Assembly (NCBI RefSeq): GCF_000614065.1
Contig: NZ_BAKG01000002.1
Location: 124,001 to 188,000, forward strand
Length of the DNA: 64,000 bases
DNA from: Prevotella dentasini JCM 15908
Lineage (GTDB): Bacteria; Bacteroidota; Bacteroidia; Bacteroidales; Bacteroidaceae
Direction of reading: 5' to 3'
Made by a program: the position numbers and the translations under genes. Of this stretch, positions 1-7,972 are shown one piece after another; position 1 is the first letter of the stretch; every line of letters starts with the position of its first letter. The notes below the pieces were generated by a model. The model searched no databases. It was not told where the DNA came from and saw nothing but the letters and a program-made list of their open reading frames with translations.

Positions 1-2
1 AA

Positions 3-206
3 TATGGCAGTGGAGCGCAGATGCTGCGCCATCTTGGTGTTCACAAGATGCGCCTGATGACCAACAACCCTGCCAAACGCGTCGGACTGGAAGCCTACGG
101 ACTCGAAATAACGGAGAACGTGCCCATTGAGGTTACTCCGACCAAGTACGACTACCGCTACTTGAAGACCAAGAAGGAGCGCATGGGACATGACCTGCAC
201 CTCTGA
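3..206 (+). CDS. ribBA: GTP cyclohydrolase II domain, C-terminal fragment (RibA/RibBA)
   Basis: Only the last 67 codons lie in the window; the frame is open from base 3 and stops at 206. The stretch [20 protein letters not shown], followed by [12 protein letters not shown], is the characteristic end of GTP cyclohydrolase II, which opens the GTP imidazole ring to start riboflavin synthesis. In Bacteroidota this domain is normally the C-terminal half of a bifunctional RibBA with DHBP synthase in front; that half would lie off the left edge, so the fusion is inferred. The product is cytoplasmic. The gene is followed by a perfect hairpin at 251-283 that could end its transcript. Confidence 0.85.
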   Translation, partial: YGSGAQMLRHLGVHKMRLMTNNPAKRVGLEAYGLEITENVPIEVTPTKYDYRYLKTKKERMGHDLHL

Positions 207-250
207 CCGGAGCTTGACGAGGCGTTGCCGCATAGCGGAACATTAGCAGC

Positions 251-283
251 ACGTGGCATTTTGAGATTCTCAAAATGCCACGT
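251..283. terminator. Perfect 15-bp hairpin after ribBA
   Basis: The arms ACGTGGCATTTTGAG (251-265) and CTCAAAATGCCACGT (269-283) pair perfectly around a three-base loop and are followed by TTCTTTT. It is a plausible intrinsic terminator for ribBA. Its GTGGCAttTT core resembles the dispersed GTGCC hairpins elsewhere in the window, so it may be a diverged member of that family. Confidence 0.6.
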
Positions 284-383
284 TTCTTTTGCATTGCTCC
301 GTCGGTTATCCGCAACAAGGCATATCCGGGATAGTCGGAATGTCCGTCTCCCGGGTGTCCCCATTCCTTAGGGATACGAAAAA

Positions 384-410
384 GGGCGAACCTCTGAAAG
401 AAGTCCGCCC
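384..410 (-). terminator. Terminator of the ferredoxin gene
   Basis: On the minus strand GGGCGgac and gttCGCCC form a GC-rich stem directly followed by TTTTT (379-383). It lies about 30 bases past the ferredoxin stop, as expected for an intrinsic terminator. Confidence 0.6.
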
Positions 411-439
411 AGTTTTAATCAGTAACAGGGTGTCTGCCG

Positions 440-607
440 TTATGGGAGGCTGATTGCCTCGTTAGGACAAACAGAAGCGCATGTGCCACACTCTGTGCAG
501 GCATCAGCGTCAATTGAGTAGATATCGCCCTCAGAGATAGCTCCTACCGGGCATTCGTCGATACATGTACCACAAGCGATACAATCATTGCTAATAACGT
601 AAGCCAT
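440..607 (-). CDS. Small 2x[4Fe-4S] ferredoxin
   Basis: A 55-residue protein beginning MAYVISNDCIACGTC. Two complete CxxCxxCxxxCP motifs are visible: CIACGTCIDECP (about residues 9-20) and CTECGTCASVCP (about 38-49), the hallmark of bacterial-type ferredoxins with two [4Fe-4S] clusters. It is a soluble low-potential electron carrier, in anaerobes typically serving pyruvate:ferredoxin oxidoreductase and hydrogenase; the partner here is unknown. Length and spacing match the family. It is a single-gene unit with its own promoter (681-688) and terminator, divergent from the PorT-like gene. Confidence 0.95.
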   Translation of the reverse strand: MAYVISNDCIACGTCIDECPVGAISEGDIYSIDADACTECGTCASVCPNEAISLP

Positions 608-680
608 AATGTTTTTGATATTTATAGTGTTAAAGATATTCGTGTACGTTTTGAAGTAGGATACCTACATTTGTACCTTG

Positions 681-688
681 CAAAGGTA
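681..688 (-). promoter_or_regulatory. Promoter -7 element of the ferredoxin gene
   Basis: Minus-strand TACCTTTG fits the Bacteroidota TAnnTTTG element, about 75 bases before the ferredoxin ATG. The region where the -33 element would sit falls inside the left arm of the inverted repeat 698-716. Confidence 0.55.
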
Positions 689-697
689 TAAATAATA

Positions 698-780
698 TCC
701 GGAATACCTAATAATAATGACGAGAATTTGCGATATTTAGACAATGTAAAAACAAGCTACATATTATTAGGTATTCCGGA
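698..780. repeat. Perfect 19-bp inverted repeat between divergent genes
   Basis: TCCGGAATACCTAATAATA at 698-716 is repeated exactly in reverse complement at 762-780, 45 bases apart. It occupies the space between the divergent ferredoxin and PorT-like genes, and its left arm covers the probable -33 region of the ferredoxin promoter. It could be a pair of operator sites, a cruciform-forming element or a tiny terminal-inverted-repeat element. No flanking target duplication is evident. Confidence 0.6.
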
Positions 781-853
781 AGCCGGGCGTCTCCTGCGGC
801 AACGATGATGGCGCGGTTATGCAATAAGATTTGGGGAACAGCGTTATAACTAT

Positions 854-1603
854 ATGATAAAGCGAATTACACTCTTCATTATATTCTTGGCAGCCCTTGC
901 ATCGGTCAGGGCGCAGGACAGAACCGTGCAGAACCGTCCCTATACCGACTTGCGGACCTTCCATTTCGGTGTGCTGGTGGGTACTCACCTTCAGGACCTT
1001 GAGTTTGTCAACCGTGGGCCGCAAATCATAGACATCGAAGACGGGAACGGGCCGACTGAGAAAATTGTATCAATGGATCAGGACCGTTGGGACGGAGGCT
1101 TCACGGTAGGAGTGCTCGGAGAACTCCGAATCAACCAGACGCTCCAGCTGCGCGTGGCCCCGGGCATGTATTTCGGCACGCGCCATCTCACGTTTCATAA
1201 TCTCTCGGAACTGAATTCCAACGGGGAGCCGACCGAGGAGACGCAGGAACTGAAGACGGCCTACATTTCCTGTGCCTTCGACCTCATTGCCGCCGCACCG
1301 CGGTTCAACAATCACCGCCCGTACATCATGCTGGGCATCAATCCGATGATTAATCTTTCGGGTAAGGACGACGACTATATCAAGTTGAAGCGGTCGGATG
1401 CCTACTTGGAGGTGGGGGTCGGATGCGACTTCTATCTGCCTTACTTCAAGTTGCGCCCCGAACTGAAATTTATGTACGGACTTTCCAATTGTCTGGACTC
1501 AAAGCACGTTTCCAACCTGCGCGACAAGCGCATGCTGATGTACTCCAACTCGGTCAGCGAGGCCCATTCCAAGATGATTGCACTGACGTTCTACTTCGAG
1601 TAG
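854..1603 (+). CDS. porT: PorT-like outer membrane beta-barrel protein
   Basis: A 249-residue protein with an N-terminal signal peptide ending near ASVRAQ (residues 16-21) and alternating hydrophobic strands typical of an eight-stranded barrel. The segment FHFGVLVGTHLQDLEFVNRG after the signal peptide resembles PorT/SprT proteins of type IX secretion and gliding. PorT is needed for export of T9SS cargo in Porphyromonas. The T9SS-type tail on the LRR protein at 38.4-41.0 kb fits this reading. It could instead be a generic outer membrane beta-barrel protein, since the family is poorly conserved. It stands alone between an inverted repeat and a dispersed hairpin repeat. Confidence 0.65.
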   Translation: MIKRITLFIIFLAALASVRAQDRTVQNRPYTDLRTFHFGVLVGTHLQDLEFVNRGPQIIDIEDGNGPTEKIVSMDQDRWDGGFTVGVLGELRINQTLQLRVAPGMYFGTRHLTFHNLSELNSNGEPTEETQELKTAYISCAFDLIAAAPRFNNHRPYIMLGINPMINLSGKDDDYIKLKRSDAYLEVGVGCDFYLPYFKLRPELKFMYGLSNCLDSKHVSNLRDKRMLMYSNSVSEAHSKMIALTFYFE

Positions 1604-1694
1604 CCTGTCCGCACTGCATCGGGAGATTGCCCTTCTGCCGTACGGGAAACGGCGTCGGCATAGCCCGGCTTTTCCATGTAGCCACGGCTGCATG

Positions 1695-1760
1695 GCGAAA
1701 GTGCCCGTTTCGTGTGGTCAATGTGCCCGTTTCGCATGACGAAACGGGCACTTTCGTTTT
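1695..1760. repeat. Dispersed GTGCC hairpin repeat, copy 1
   Basis: GTGCCCGTTTCG (1723-1734), loop CATGA, and CGAAACGGGCAC (1740-1751) make a perfect 12-bp stem; a third copy of the arm lies at 1701-1712. The other copies are at 15134, 22121, 30777, 38230 and 54961. The remainder of the gene-free stretch 1604-2166 shows no gene and no clear promoter, although aqpZ must start somewhere within it. Confidence 0.8.
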
Positions 1761-2166
1761 ATGACTCTTTTGGGCTTGCTGACGGCTTCTTGCAGATGAG
1801 GCTGCCGAAAGGGGGGAAGGTGTTTTCACCGGTATGTTTTCCCGTATGGAGGATGGGGGAGAAAGGGAGTGGAAGCAAGGTTTCAGTCAGTATTTTCTTG
1901 CAAGGATACAATAATAATTTACTCCTTTCGTTATTTTAATAGTTTAAGAATTGAAGTCGTGCCGGCTTTGTGAACGAGTTGCAAGGCTAAAGCCGTATAG
2001 TTTCCGTGTTATGGGGACAGGCGAACGGGCTGTCCTATGACGGCCGGCGAGGCGGACAGGAGCAGCTTCTGTGCCCACGGTCGGAGATGGAAATCGGATG
2101 TTTTTCAGACGGCAGGGCTATTTTAATGTCAAGAAACGAAATAACTTAAAGATAAAAGCATTGTTT

Positions 2167-2880
2167 ATGAAAAAGTATTTAGCAGAGATGATTGGCACGA
2201 TGGTGCTGGTTTTGATGGGTTGTGGCGCAGCCGTTGCCCTTAGTTGTAATCCTGTCGGCGATCAGGCGACGGTTGTCGGTACGGCAATGGCGTTTGGTCT
2301 TTCGGTTGTAGCGATGGCCTACACCATCGGAGGCATCTCCGGCTGCCACATAAATCCTGCTATCACGCTGGGAGTATTTCTTAGCGGTCGTATCAGCTCG
2401 AAGGATTGTGCCATGTATATGCTCTTTCAGGTGATTGGCGGACTTATCGGTGCTGCCTTGTTGGCCCTGCTTGTCGTTGCTTCCGGGACGGAGTTTGCCG
2501 TTGCCGGTGCTGGGCTGGGTGCCAACGGATTGCAGGAGGGCATCAGTGCTACGGGCGGCCTGATTGCTGAAATCGTCTTCACGGCTGTCTTCGTGCTCGT
2601 TGTTCTGGGTGCTACATCCAAGACTAACGGTGCTACCAACAACTTTGCCGGTCTGGCCATCGGTCTGTCGCTCATCCTCGTTCACCTCGCCTGCATCCGC
2701 TTTACGGGTACTTCCGTCAATCCGGCACGCAGCATCGGCCCGGCTGTCTTCGCTCAGTTCATCGGTGGTCCGGTTGCAGCACTCAGCAATCTTTGGATTT
2801 TCATAGTAGGTCCGTTGGTAGGCGGTGCGGTTGCCAGTGTCGTTTGGCGCGTGATAGAGCCGGACGGAAATGCGGAATAA
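2167..2880 (+). CDS. aqpZ: Aquaporin Z-type water channel
   Basis: A 237-residue inner-membrane channel of the MIP family with six hydrophobic helices and the two half-helix NPA boxes, HINPAITLGV (NPA at 63-65) and SVNPARSIGP (NPA at 185-187). His173 in LVHLACIRF and Arg188 after the second NPA match the narrow water-selective filter of AqpZ rather than the glycerol-type filter of GlpF, so water transport is favoured. I chose ATG 2167 (MKKYLAEMIG), because an upstream in-frame start at 2071 adds a polar, non-conserved stretch before the first helix. The gene appears monocistronic and ends at a strong terminator. Confidence 0.93.
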   Translation: MKKYLAEMIGTMVLVLMGCGAAVALSCNPVGDQATVVGTAMAFGLSVVAMAYTIGGISGCHINPAITLGVFLSGRISSKDCAMYMLFQVIGGLIGAALLALLVVASGTEFAVAGAGLGANGLQEGISATGGLIAEIVFTAVFVLVVLGATSKTNGATNNFAGLAIGLSLILVHLACIRFTGTSVNPARSIGPAVFAQFIGGPVAALSNLWIFIVGPLVGGAVASVVWRVIEPDGNAE

Positions 2881-2903
2881 ATGATAATCGCAACATACGG
2901 ATA

Positions 2904-2934
2904 CAGGCGGCAGATTGCCGCCTGTTCTGTTTTT
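2904..2934 (+). terminator. Terminator of aqpZ
   Basis: CAGGCGGCA (2904-2912) pairs with TGCCGCCTG (2916-2924) around a three-base loop, followed by TTCTGTTTTT. It lies 23 bases after the stop codon. Confidence 0.85.
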
Positions 2935-3057
2935 ATGGTCTGCCTGTTCTGTGCCTGAACGCCATTATCGCAGTAGCCGCGCTTTCAGGCAGGCTTCATT
3001 GGTTTCTGTTGTACTTTGGAAGGTGTCAGATGCCGTCTTGAATTATTCTCCTGCGCC

Positions 3058-4569
3058 TTATCTGCGGGAGGGGAAAAGCTCGCGTTTGAGCAGTACATCC
3101 ATATTGCTGACATGGAAGCTGTCGGGCGGCAGTTTCAGCTGTCGGCGACTGTAAAGACAGAAGTCGCTCGTTTTGTTTTTCTTGTAATATCTTCTGTAGC
3201 CTGCCTTCTTGGCTACAGCGGCAAACTCCTTGTCCTCAATGGCGATGAGGGCGAAGTCGGCTTTGCGCTTTCTCACAGCTTCGTACTGGTCTTCTATCAT
3301 CGCGTCGGTGGCACCATATTGTCGGGCAAAGTATTTGCATCCGGGCAGCGCATCGCTGCAAATGCCGTTGACGGGAGGGACAGCCGGCCCGTACACGATG
3401 CGCGGACATGGGACTTCGTTTATCAGATATTCGTAGAAGTAGAACTGGCGGCGGAGGCTGTTGTCCTGCGTAAAGAAGTCGCCGACGTCCGGGTGGCGGT
3501 AGTTGTGCAGGTAAAGGGTGGACGATATGCTGGCGACCATGCTGAGGAAGACGAGCGCAAAGTCCGTCCACAGCGGACGGTGGCGGTGCAGGCAGCCGTC
3601 TGCAAGCACTATCAGCGTGAAGATAGAGAAGGGGACGACGCACATCAGATAGTTCAGCCACGCATTGGGAAGCGTCATCAGGTAGATGATGGCAAAGGCA
3701 ACAAGCGGAAAGAACCGCTCGCTGCGATGCCGGTAGGCTATGAGGAAGAGTCCCGGAAGCGTAGTCAGGAGCACGAAGATGTTGGCTGGCGACTTCAGAA
3801 GGGTCAGGGCGTTCTCCACGGGATTGCCGTTTCGGGTAGTGATAAGCGTCTTCACGAAGTATTCATCTATGAAGATGCCCAGTGTGCCCTGACTGACAAA
3901 ATAGGCAAGGAAGGGCAGCAGCAACAGCGATGCGCCCAGCACGAAACTTCCGAAGGGCAGCCAGAGCGGCTTCCGCCGGCGGAGGAGGGCGTAGCAGACA
4001 GACAGGGCGAAGACGCCAATCATGGCTGCTCCCGTAAACTTGATGAGCAAGGTGGCTGCCAGTCCCAGTCCAGTCAGGAATCCCGCAACGTTTGCCGAGC
4101 CCTTGAAGTAGAACATCCGGCATGTGGTGTAGAGCGAGAGCATGATAAAGCAGAGGGTCAGGTCTTCGGTATGTATGTCATTCCGCATCATCTTGTTGAG
4201 GAAAAGAACGAGCATACAGGCCGCGACGAGGAAGGATTTCCGGGAATCGCGCAGGTAGAGGCCGGCCAGTTTGTAGGCGAAGAAGCAGGCAAAGGTATAG
4301 GAGAGGCACGTCAGCCAGAAGACGCCTAAGAAAGTGTGGGGACTGAAAAGATAGGAACCGCCGAAGAGCAGCCAAAGGAGCGGCCCTTTGGAGTCGGCGA
4401 AGTCCACGTAAGGAATCATTCCGTTCATCCATGCCTTACCGCACATAAAGTACCATGTAGAGTCGTACAGGTTGGAGATGTCGTGGGTATAGGATTGCAG
4501 GGAGACGAACAGAAGTGTCAGTACGGAGACTGCGGATAGTCCGAGAAAGGCTTTTAGATTAGTTTTCAT
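3058..4569 (-). CDS. Polytopic GT-C-type glycosyltransferase (GT39-like)
   Basis: A 503-residue protein with about ten or more hydrophobic segments, starting MKTNLKAFLGLSAVSV. The first periplasmic loop contains DFADSKGPLLWLLFGG, the acidic-loop motif of GT-C enzymes that take sugars from polyprenyl phosphate (dolichyl-P-mannose:protein mannosyltransferase and ArnT-like). It is likely an inner-membrane enzyme that moves a sugar to an envelope glycan or protein on the periplasmic side. Its start overlaps the end of the upstream polyprenyl-phosphate glycosyltransferase by 11 bases, so the pair probably makes and uses the same lipid-linked sugar. The acceptor cannot be told from sequence. It converges on aqpZ. 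Confidence 0.75.
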   Translation of the reverse strand: MKTNLKAFLGLSAVSVLTLLFVSLQSYTHDISNLYDSTWYFMCGKAWMNGMIPYVDFADSKGPLLWLLFGGSYLFSPHTFLGVFWLTCLSYTFACFFAYKLAGLYLRDSRKSFLVAACMLVLFLNKMMRNDIHTEDLTLCFIMLSLYTTCRMFYFKGSANVAGFLTGLGLAATLLIKFTGAAMIGVFALSVCYALLRRRKPLWLPFGSFVLGASLLLLPFLAYFVSQGTLGIFIDEYFVKTLITTRNGNPVENALTLLKSPANIFVLLTTLPGLFLIAYRHRSERFFPLVAFAIIYLMTLPNAWLNYLMCVVPFSIFTLIVLADGCLHRHRPLWTDFALVFLSMVASISSTLYLHNYRHPDVGDFFTQDNSLRRQFYFYEYLINEVPCPRIVYGPAVPPVNGICSDALPGCKYFARQYGATDAMIEDQYEAVRKRKADFALIAIEDKEFAAVAKKAGYRRYYKKNKTSDFCLYSRRQLKLPPDSFHVSNMDVLLKRELFPSRR

Positions 4570-5518
4570 TAGTATCTGTTGTTTTCTCTATGTTGTATCT
4601 GGGTCTGTCTTTCACCTCGATGTAAATCTTGCCGACATACTCTCCTACGATGCCGAGACCTATCAGAATACATCCACCGACGAACCAGACGGAGAGGATA
4701 AGCGATGCCCAGCCCGGTACGTTGGTGCCTTCGAGGAGCGAGTGGACAACGTAAACAAGAATACAAAGGGCGATGAAAAGGAAGAGAAAGCCCATTCCCA
4801 GTACCATGCGGACGGGCTTGACGCTGAAGGAGGTGATGCCGTTGACTGCAAACTCCAGCATCTTGCGGAGGGGGTATTTGCTTTCGCCTGCAAATCGGGC
4901 GTTGCGGTCGTAGTAGACCATTGCCGTGCGGTAGCCCAGCAGTGGAACGATGCCGCGTAGAAAGAGGTTTCGTTCGCGGTACTGGCAGAGTTCGGTCACT
5001 GCCCGAAGGCTCATCAGGCGGTAGTCGGCATGGTTGTAGACCGACTTCACGCCCAGCCACTGCATCAGAGTGTAGAAGAACAACGCCGTATTGCGCTTGA
5101 AGGCGGTGTCGGTGGCCCTGCTTTTCCGAACGCCATAAACGATGTCGCATCCTTCCGAGAACCTGTCGACCATCTCGGGAATGGCATTGATGTCGTCCTG
5201 TAGGTCGGCATCGACGGATACGATAGCGTCGAAGCGTGTGTTTTTCGCCACATTCAGTCCTGCCATCAGCGCGTTCTGATGTCCTGAATTTCCTGCGAGC
5301 CGCACGCCCATGACCATTGCTACCGACTTGCTGTACTGCTCTATGAGGCTCCATGTGGCGTCTGCCGAACCGTCGTCGACAAGAATCATGCGGCTTTTAG
5401 GCGCAATCCGCCCGTCGGCCTCCATGGTTTCTAAAAGTATGGTCAGCCGTCTGACGGTTTCGGGCAGTACTTCTTCCTCGTTGTAACAGGGGATGACAAT
5501 TGCTAATCTTGGTTTCAT
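4559..5518 (-). CDS. Family 2 glycosyltransferase, polyprenyl-phosphate sugar synthase type (GtrB/YkcC-like)
   Basis: A 319-residue protein with an N-terminal GT-A domain: AIVIPCYNEEEVLP (residues 6-19), ILVDDGS (45-51), and the metal-binding SVDADLQDD with DAD at 103-105. Two transmembrane segments follow at about 230-260 and 265-295, then a short cytoplasmic tail. This is the layout of bactoprenol glucosyltransferases that load a sugar from a nucleotide donor onto undecaprenyl phosphate at the inner membrane. Its 3' end overlaps the GT-C gene. No GtrA-type flippase gene is next to the pair. It is the first gene of the unit, preceded by a TAACTTTG element. Confidence 0.88.
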   Translation of the reverse strand: MKPRLAIVIPCYNEEEVLPETVRRLTILLETMEADGRIAPKSRMILVDDGSADATWSLIEQYSKSVAMVMGVRLAGNSGHQNALMAGLNVAKNTRFDAIVSVDADLQDDINAIPEMVDRFSEGCDIVYGVRKSRATDTAFKRNTALFFYTLMQWLGVKSVYNHADYRLMSLRAVTELCQYRERNLFLRGIVPLLGYRTAMVYYDRNARFAGESKYPLRKMLEFAVNGITSFSVKPVRMVLGMGFLFLFIALCILVYVVHSLLEGTNVPGWASLILSVWFVGGCILIGLGIVGEYVGKIYIEVKDRPRYNIEKTTDTNEN

Positions 5519-5550
5519 GCTATATTTTTAAGCGTTGTTTGGATTCTCGC

Positions 5551-5558
5551 CAAAGTTA
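5551..5558 (-). promoter_or_regulatory. Promoter -7 element of the glycosyltransferase pair
   Basis: Minus-strand TAACTTTG fits TAnnTTTG, 33 bases before the GT2 start codon. No convincing -33 element is visible. Confidence 0.5.
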
Positions 5559-5643
5559 GGACAGACGCTCTGTCTGCCGACCTCTACCATCGTGTTCCGG
5601 TCAGACAAGTATCTATCCATGTTTTTGCGGCAACATTTTGTTG

Positions 5644-5651
5644 TAACTTTG
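5644..5651 (+). promoter_or_regulatory. Promoter for a small hairpin-led transcript
   Basis: TAACTTTG on the plus strand, with TTTG at 5624-5627 (a 16-base spacer, slightly short). It points away from both neighbouring minus-strand genes and toward the 38-codon ORF at 5732. Confidence 0.45.
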
Positions 5652-5685
5652 TGAGTGGTTTTCAAATTGCTTTATAGTTTTAAAG

Positions 5686-5722
5686 ATTATTCTCTACAAA
5701 AATAATTCTTTTGGAGAATAAT
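5686..5722 (+). promoter_or_regulatory. Long hairpin in the leader of the 38-codon ORF
   Basis: ATTATTCTC (5686-5694) pairs with GAGAATAAT (5714-5722). After a two-base TA bulge the stem continues with CAAAA (5697-5701) against TTTTG (5709-5713), giving 14 pairs and a seven-base loop. No T-run follows, so it is not a terminator. It ends nine bases before ATG 5732, where it could mask or expose the start region. Confidence 0.5.
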
Positions 5723-5731
5723 ACCAAATAT

Positions 5732-5848
5732 ATGAGAACTTTTTTGAATCAGGCTAAGTTGTGCGGACGGAAAAAGCCATGCCACAAGGGGAAAAGGCTG
5801 AAAAATAAAGAACAACTACGCAGTGGGGGTTATCGGTCTGATGAATAA
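5732..5848 (+). CDS. Possible 38-residue basic small protein
   Basis: ATG 5732 opens 38 codons, MRTFLNQAKLCGRKKP to SGGYRSDE, very rich in Lys and Arg (about one third) with two Cys. It resembles no family I recognise. Support is contextual: a TAnnTTTG promoter 80 bases upstream on the same strand, and a long hairpin just before the start, in an otherwise empty gap between two minus-strand genes. It could equally be a small regulatory RNA with a chance ORF, or an antisense transcript running into pgeF. Confidence 0.3.
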   Translation: MRTFLNQAKLCGRKKPCHKGKRLKNKEQLRSGGYRSDE

Positions 5849-5883
5849 GGATATGCCTGAAAGAGACGTTTGCAGGGCCATTT

Positions 5884-6693
5884 CTATCTTTTCTCCCTTG
5901 GAGAGGAGTCGGAGGTGGGTATGGCTATCCCTGTGTAGATAGTTCCGAAGCCATCTTTGAGGATACGGGCGGAGAAGAAATCATCCGAATGGTCGTAGGT
6001 GCAGATGCCGGATTGATGGATATGATAGGCAGGGACGCCTATTTCCTCTAATTGTAGTTGGTTGCAGAGAGGCAGGTCTATATGCCATTTATCGTGCATT
6101 CGTGCGATGTCCTCCATTGAGAAGCCTGCATCGGAGAAGGTATCATAGACTTCCTGCCCTACTTCAAAGTTCTTTTCGGAAATGGCAGGGCCGATGACGA
6201 CTTTCAGGTCTTTTGGCTCCGTATCGTAAAGTTCGGTCATTCGTCTTACGGTGTGTTGTGCAATGCGCTTCACCGTACCTCGCCAACCGGCATGGGCAGC
6301 TCCGACAGCGTGGTGGACAGAGTCGTAAAATAGAATGGGAACGCAGTCAGCCGTATGTACTCCGATGCAGACGTTACGGCAATTGGTAACGACAGCATCC
6401 TTGCCTTCCGCCTGTTCGGCTTGTATGGTGGTGGGCTGGAGGAAAAAATCTTCCGATATGGGTAGACAACAGGTTTCGTGTATCTGATGCAGACGGACAA
6501 TGCGGTCTGCATCAACGCCAATCTCCGCAGCAACGGCTTGCAGGTTCTCGGCTACCGCAGCGACATCGTCGCCATGGTGGGAATTGATGTTCAGCGTGGC
6601 AAGTTTCCCCTTGCTCACACCACCATGCCGGGTTGTGCTGAAGGCTACGACACCATCAGGCAGCGGGTAATAGTGCAGGATAGGCTTAGTCAT
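5884..6693 (-). CDS. pgeF: Peptidoglycan editing factor / YfiH-type purine nucleoside enzyme
   Basis: A 269-residue multicopper-oxidase-like laccase-domain protein (YfiH/PgeF). The zinc-site motifs are clear: [12 protein letters not shown] (Cys117) and [14 protein letters not shown] (His134), with [15 protein letters not shown] further on. Family members act on purine nucleosides and, in E. coli, prevent wrong amino acids entering peptidoglycan precursors. I chose the start [10 protein letters not shown] (codon at 6691-6693); the longer frame to 6747 lies inside obgE and adds no conserved residues. It overlaps the obgE stop by eight bases, so translational coupling is likely. It is the last gene of hpt-adk-obgE-pgeF. 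Confidence 0.9.
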   Translation of the reverse strand: MTKPILHYYPLPDGVVAFSTTRHGGVSKGKLATLNINSHHGDDVAAVAENLQAVAAEIGVDADRIVRLHQIHETCCLPISEDFFLQPTTIQAEQAEGKDAVVTNCRNVCIGVHTADCVPILFYDSVHHAVGAAHAGWRGTVKRIAQHTVRRMTELYDTEPKDLKVVIGPAISEKNFEVGQEVYDTFSDAGFSMEDIARMHDKWHIDLPLCNQLQLEEIGVPAYHIHQSGICTYDHSDDFFSARILKDGFGTIYTGIAIPTSDSSPREKR

Positions 6694-7855
6694 CCGTATA
6701 TTCAAAGTCGTCAAGGTCCTCCACCTCGTCGAGTTCGTCAAGGCCAACCTCTTCTACATCGTCAATGTCGGCCCCTTCGGCATGCAGCTCCTCTACGAAA
6801 CGGCTCATGTCCTTGTTGCGGTGTACCAATGTGTCTTCGGAAGTAATCTCCTGCAACTTGTTGCTTTCGGCGTTGAGTTCACGCCAAAGCACGTCTTTCA
6901 GTTCGTCAATTCCTTGTCCTGTAACCGCAGAGATAAAGACGACAGGAAGGTCGGTGGGCAGTTCGTCGTGCAGCATCTCTATCAGCTCCTCGTCAAGGAG
7001 GTCGCTTTTCGTAACGGCAAGTATGCGGTGCTTGTCGAGCATTTCGGGATTGAATTGCCGAAGCTCGTTGAGCAGCACTTCATAATCGTGTTTGATGTTG
7101 TCGGTGTCGCCCGGTACCATGAACAGCAGGAGAGAGTTGCGCTCTATGTGTCTCAGGAATCGTAGTCCGAGTCCCTTGCCTTCGCTTGCTCCTTCAATGA
7201 TGCCGGGAATGTCTGCCATGACGAAGCTCTGGTGGTCGTGGTAGCTTACGATTCCGAGCGAGGGTTCCATGGTCGTGAAGGGGTAATTGGCAATCTTCGG
7301 CTTTGCGCTGGAGAGTGCTGAAAGAAGCGTAGACTTGCCTGCATTGGGAAATCCCACGAGTCCGACATCGGCCAAAAGCTTCAGTTCAAGTATTACGGTC
7401 ATTTCCTGCATAGGCTCACCCGGCTGTGCGTAGCGCGGAGCTTGATTGGTGGAGGTGCGGAACTGGAAGTTTCCCAGTCCGCCCCGGCCGCCTTTCAGCA
7501 GCATCACGGTCTGTCCGTCGTAGGCTACATCACAGATATACTTGCCTGTTTCAGCATCGTATACGACCGTTCCGCAGGGCACGTCAATGTAGACGTCCTT
7601 GCCGTCCGTACCATGGCACTTGTCGCGGCTACCGTTTCCACCATGCTCGGCATAGACGTGGCGTTGGTATTTCAGGTGGAGCAGCGTCCAATAGTTGTGG
7701 TTTCCGCGCAGATACACGCTTCCGCCCCGGCCACCGTCGCCACCGTCAGGGCCGCCGTTGGGGTTGTACTTCACGTGGCGAAGGTGCATTGAACCTCTGC
7801 CGCCTTTCCCTGAGCGACAGTATATCTTCACATAGTCTACGAAATTGGACTCCAT
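6686..7855 (-). CDS. obgE: Obg GTPase, ribosome assembly and stress factor
   Basis: A 389-residue protein with the glycine-rich Obg fold at residues 1-160 (repeated GGDGGRGG and GGRGGLGN runs) and then a GTPase domain: G1 GFPNAGKS (168-176), DIPG (215-218), TKSD (282-285). Obg binds the 50S subunit and couples ribosome maturation to GTP and ppGpp levels; it is essential in most bacteria. The C-terminus is a strongly acidic tail ([20 protein letters not shown]), common in this phylum in place of the OCT domain. A 110-base spacer with an inverted repeat separates it from adk upstream, and it overlaps pgeF downstream. Confidence 0.97.
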   Translation of the reverse strand: MESNFVDYVKIYCRSGKGGRGSMHLRHVKYNPNGGPDGGDGGRGGSVYLRGNHNYWTLLHLKYQRHVYAEHGGNGSRDKCHGTDGKDVYIDVPCGTVVYDAETGKYICDVAYDGQTVMLLKGGRGGLGNFQFRTSTNQAPRYAQPGEPMQEMTVILELKLLADVGLVGFPNAGKSTLLSALSSAKPKIANYPFTTMEPSLGIVSYHDHQSFVMADIPGIIEGASEGKGLGLRFLRHIERNSLLLFMVPGDTDNIKHDYEVLLNELRQFNPEMLDKHRILAVTKSDLLDEELIEMLHDELPTDLPVVFISAVTGQGIDELKDVLWRELNAESNKLQEITSEDTLVHRNKDMSRFVEELHAEGADIDDVEEVGLDELDEVEDLDDFEYTDD

Positions 7856-7866
7856 ATATGGTTATG

Positions 7867-7969
7867 AAAAGCCTCCCTAAGCTGCTTCAAAGAAGGGGGA
7901 GTCGAGTACTTTGCCGCTATGGGCGTAATCAGACATCCCTGCCTTTGGAGGGGGCTTGGGGAGGCTTTT
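7867..7969. repeat. Inverted repeat of the GGGAGG type between adk and obgE
   Basis: AAAAGCCTCCCtAAGC (7867-7882) and GCTTgGGGAGGCTTTT (7954-7969) are near-perfect inverted copies flanking about 70 bases. Related CTCCCT/AGGGAG hairpins occur at 18547-18723. The arms end in runs of A and T, so the element may act as a weak bidirectional terminator inside the operon. Confidence 0.6.
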
Positions 7970-7972
7970 ATT

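Noticed and set aside
3016..4329. 437-codon plus-strand open frame
   Set aside because: Lies antisense to the GT-C gene, has low-complexity charged sequence and no family pattern; the minus frame has clear membrane helices.
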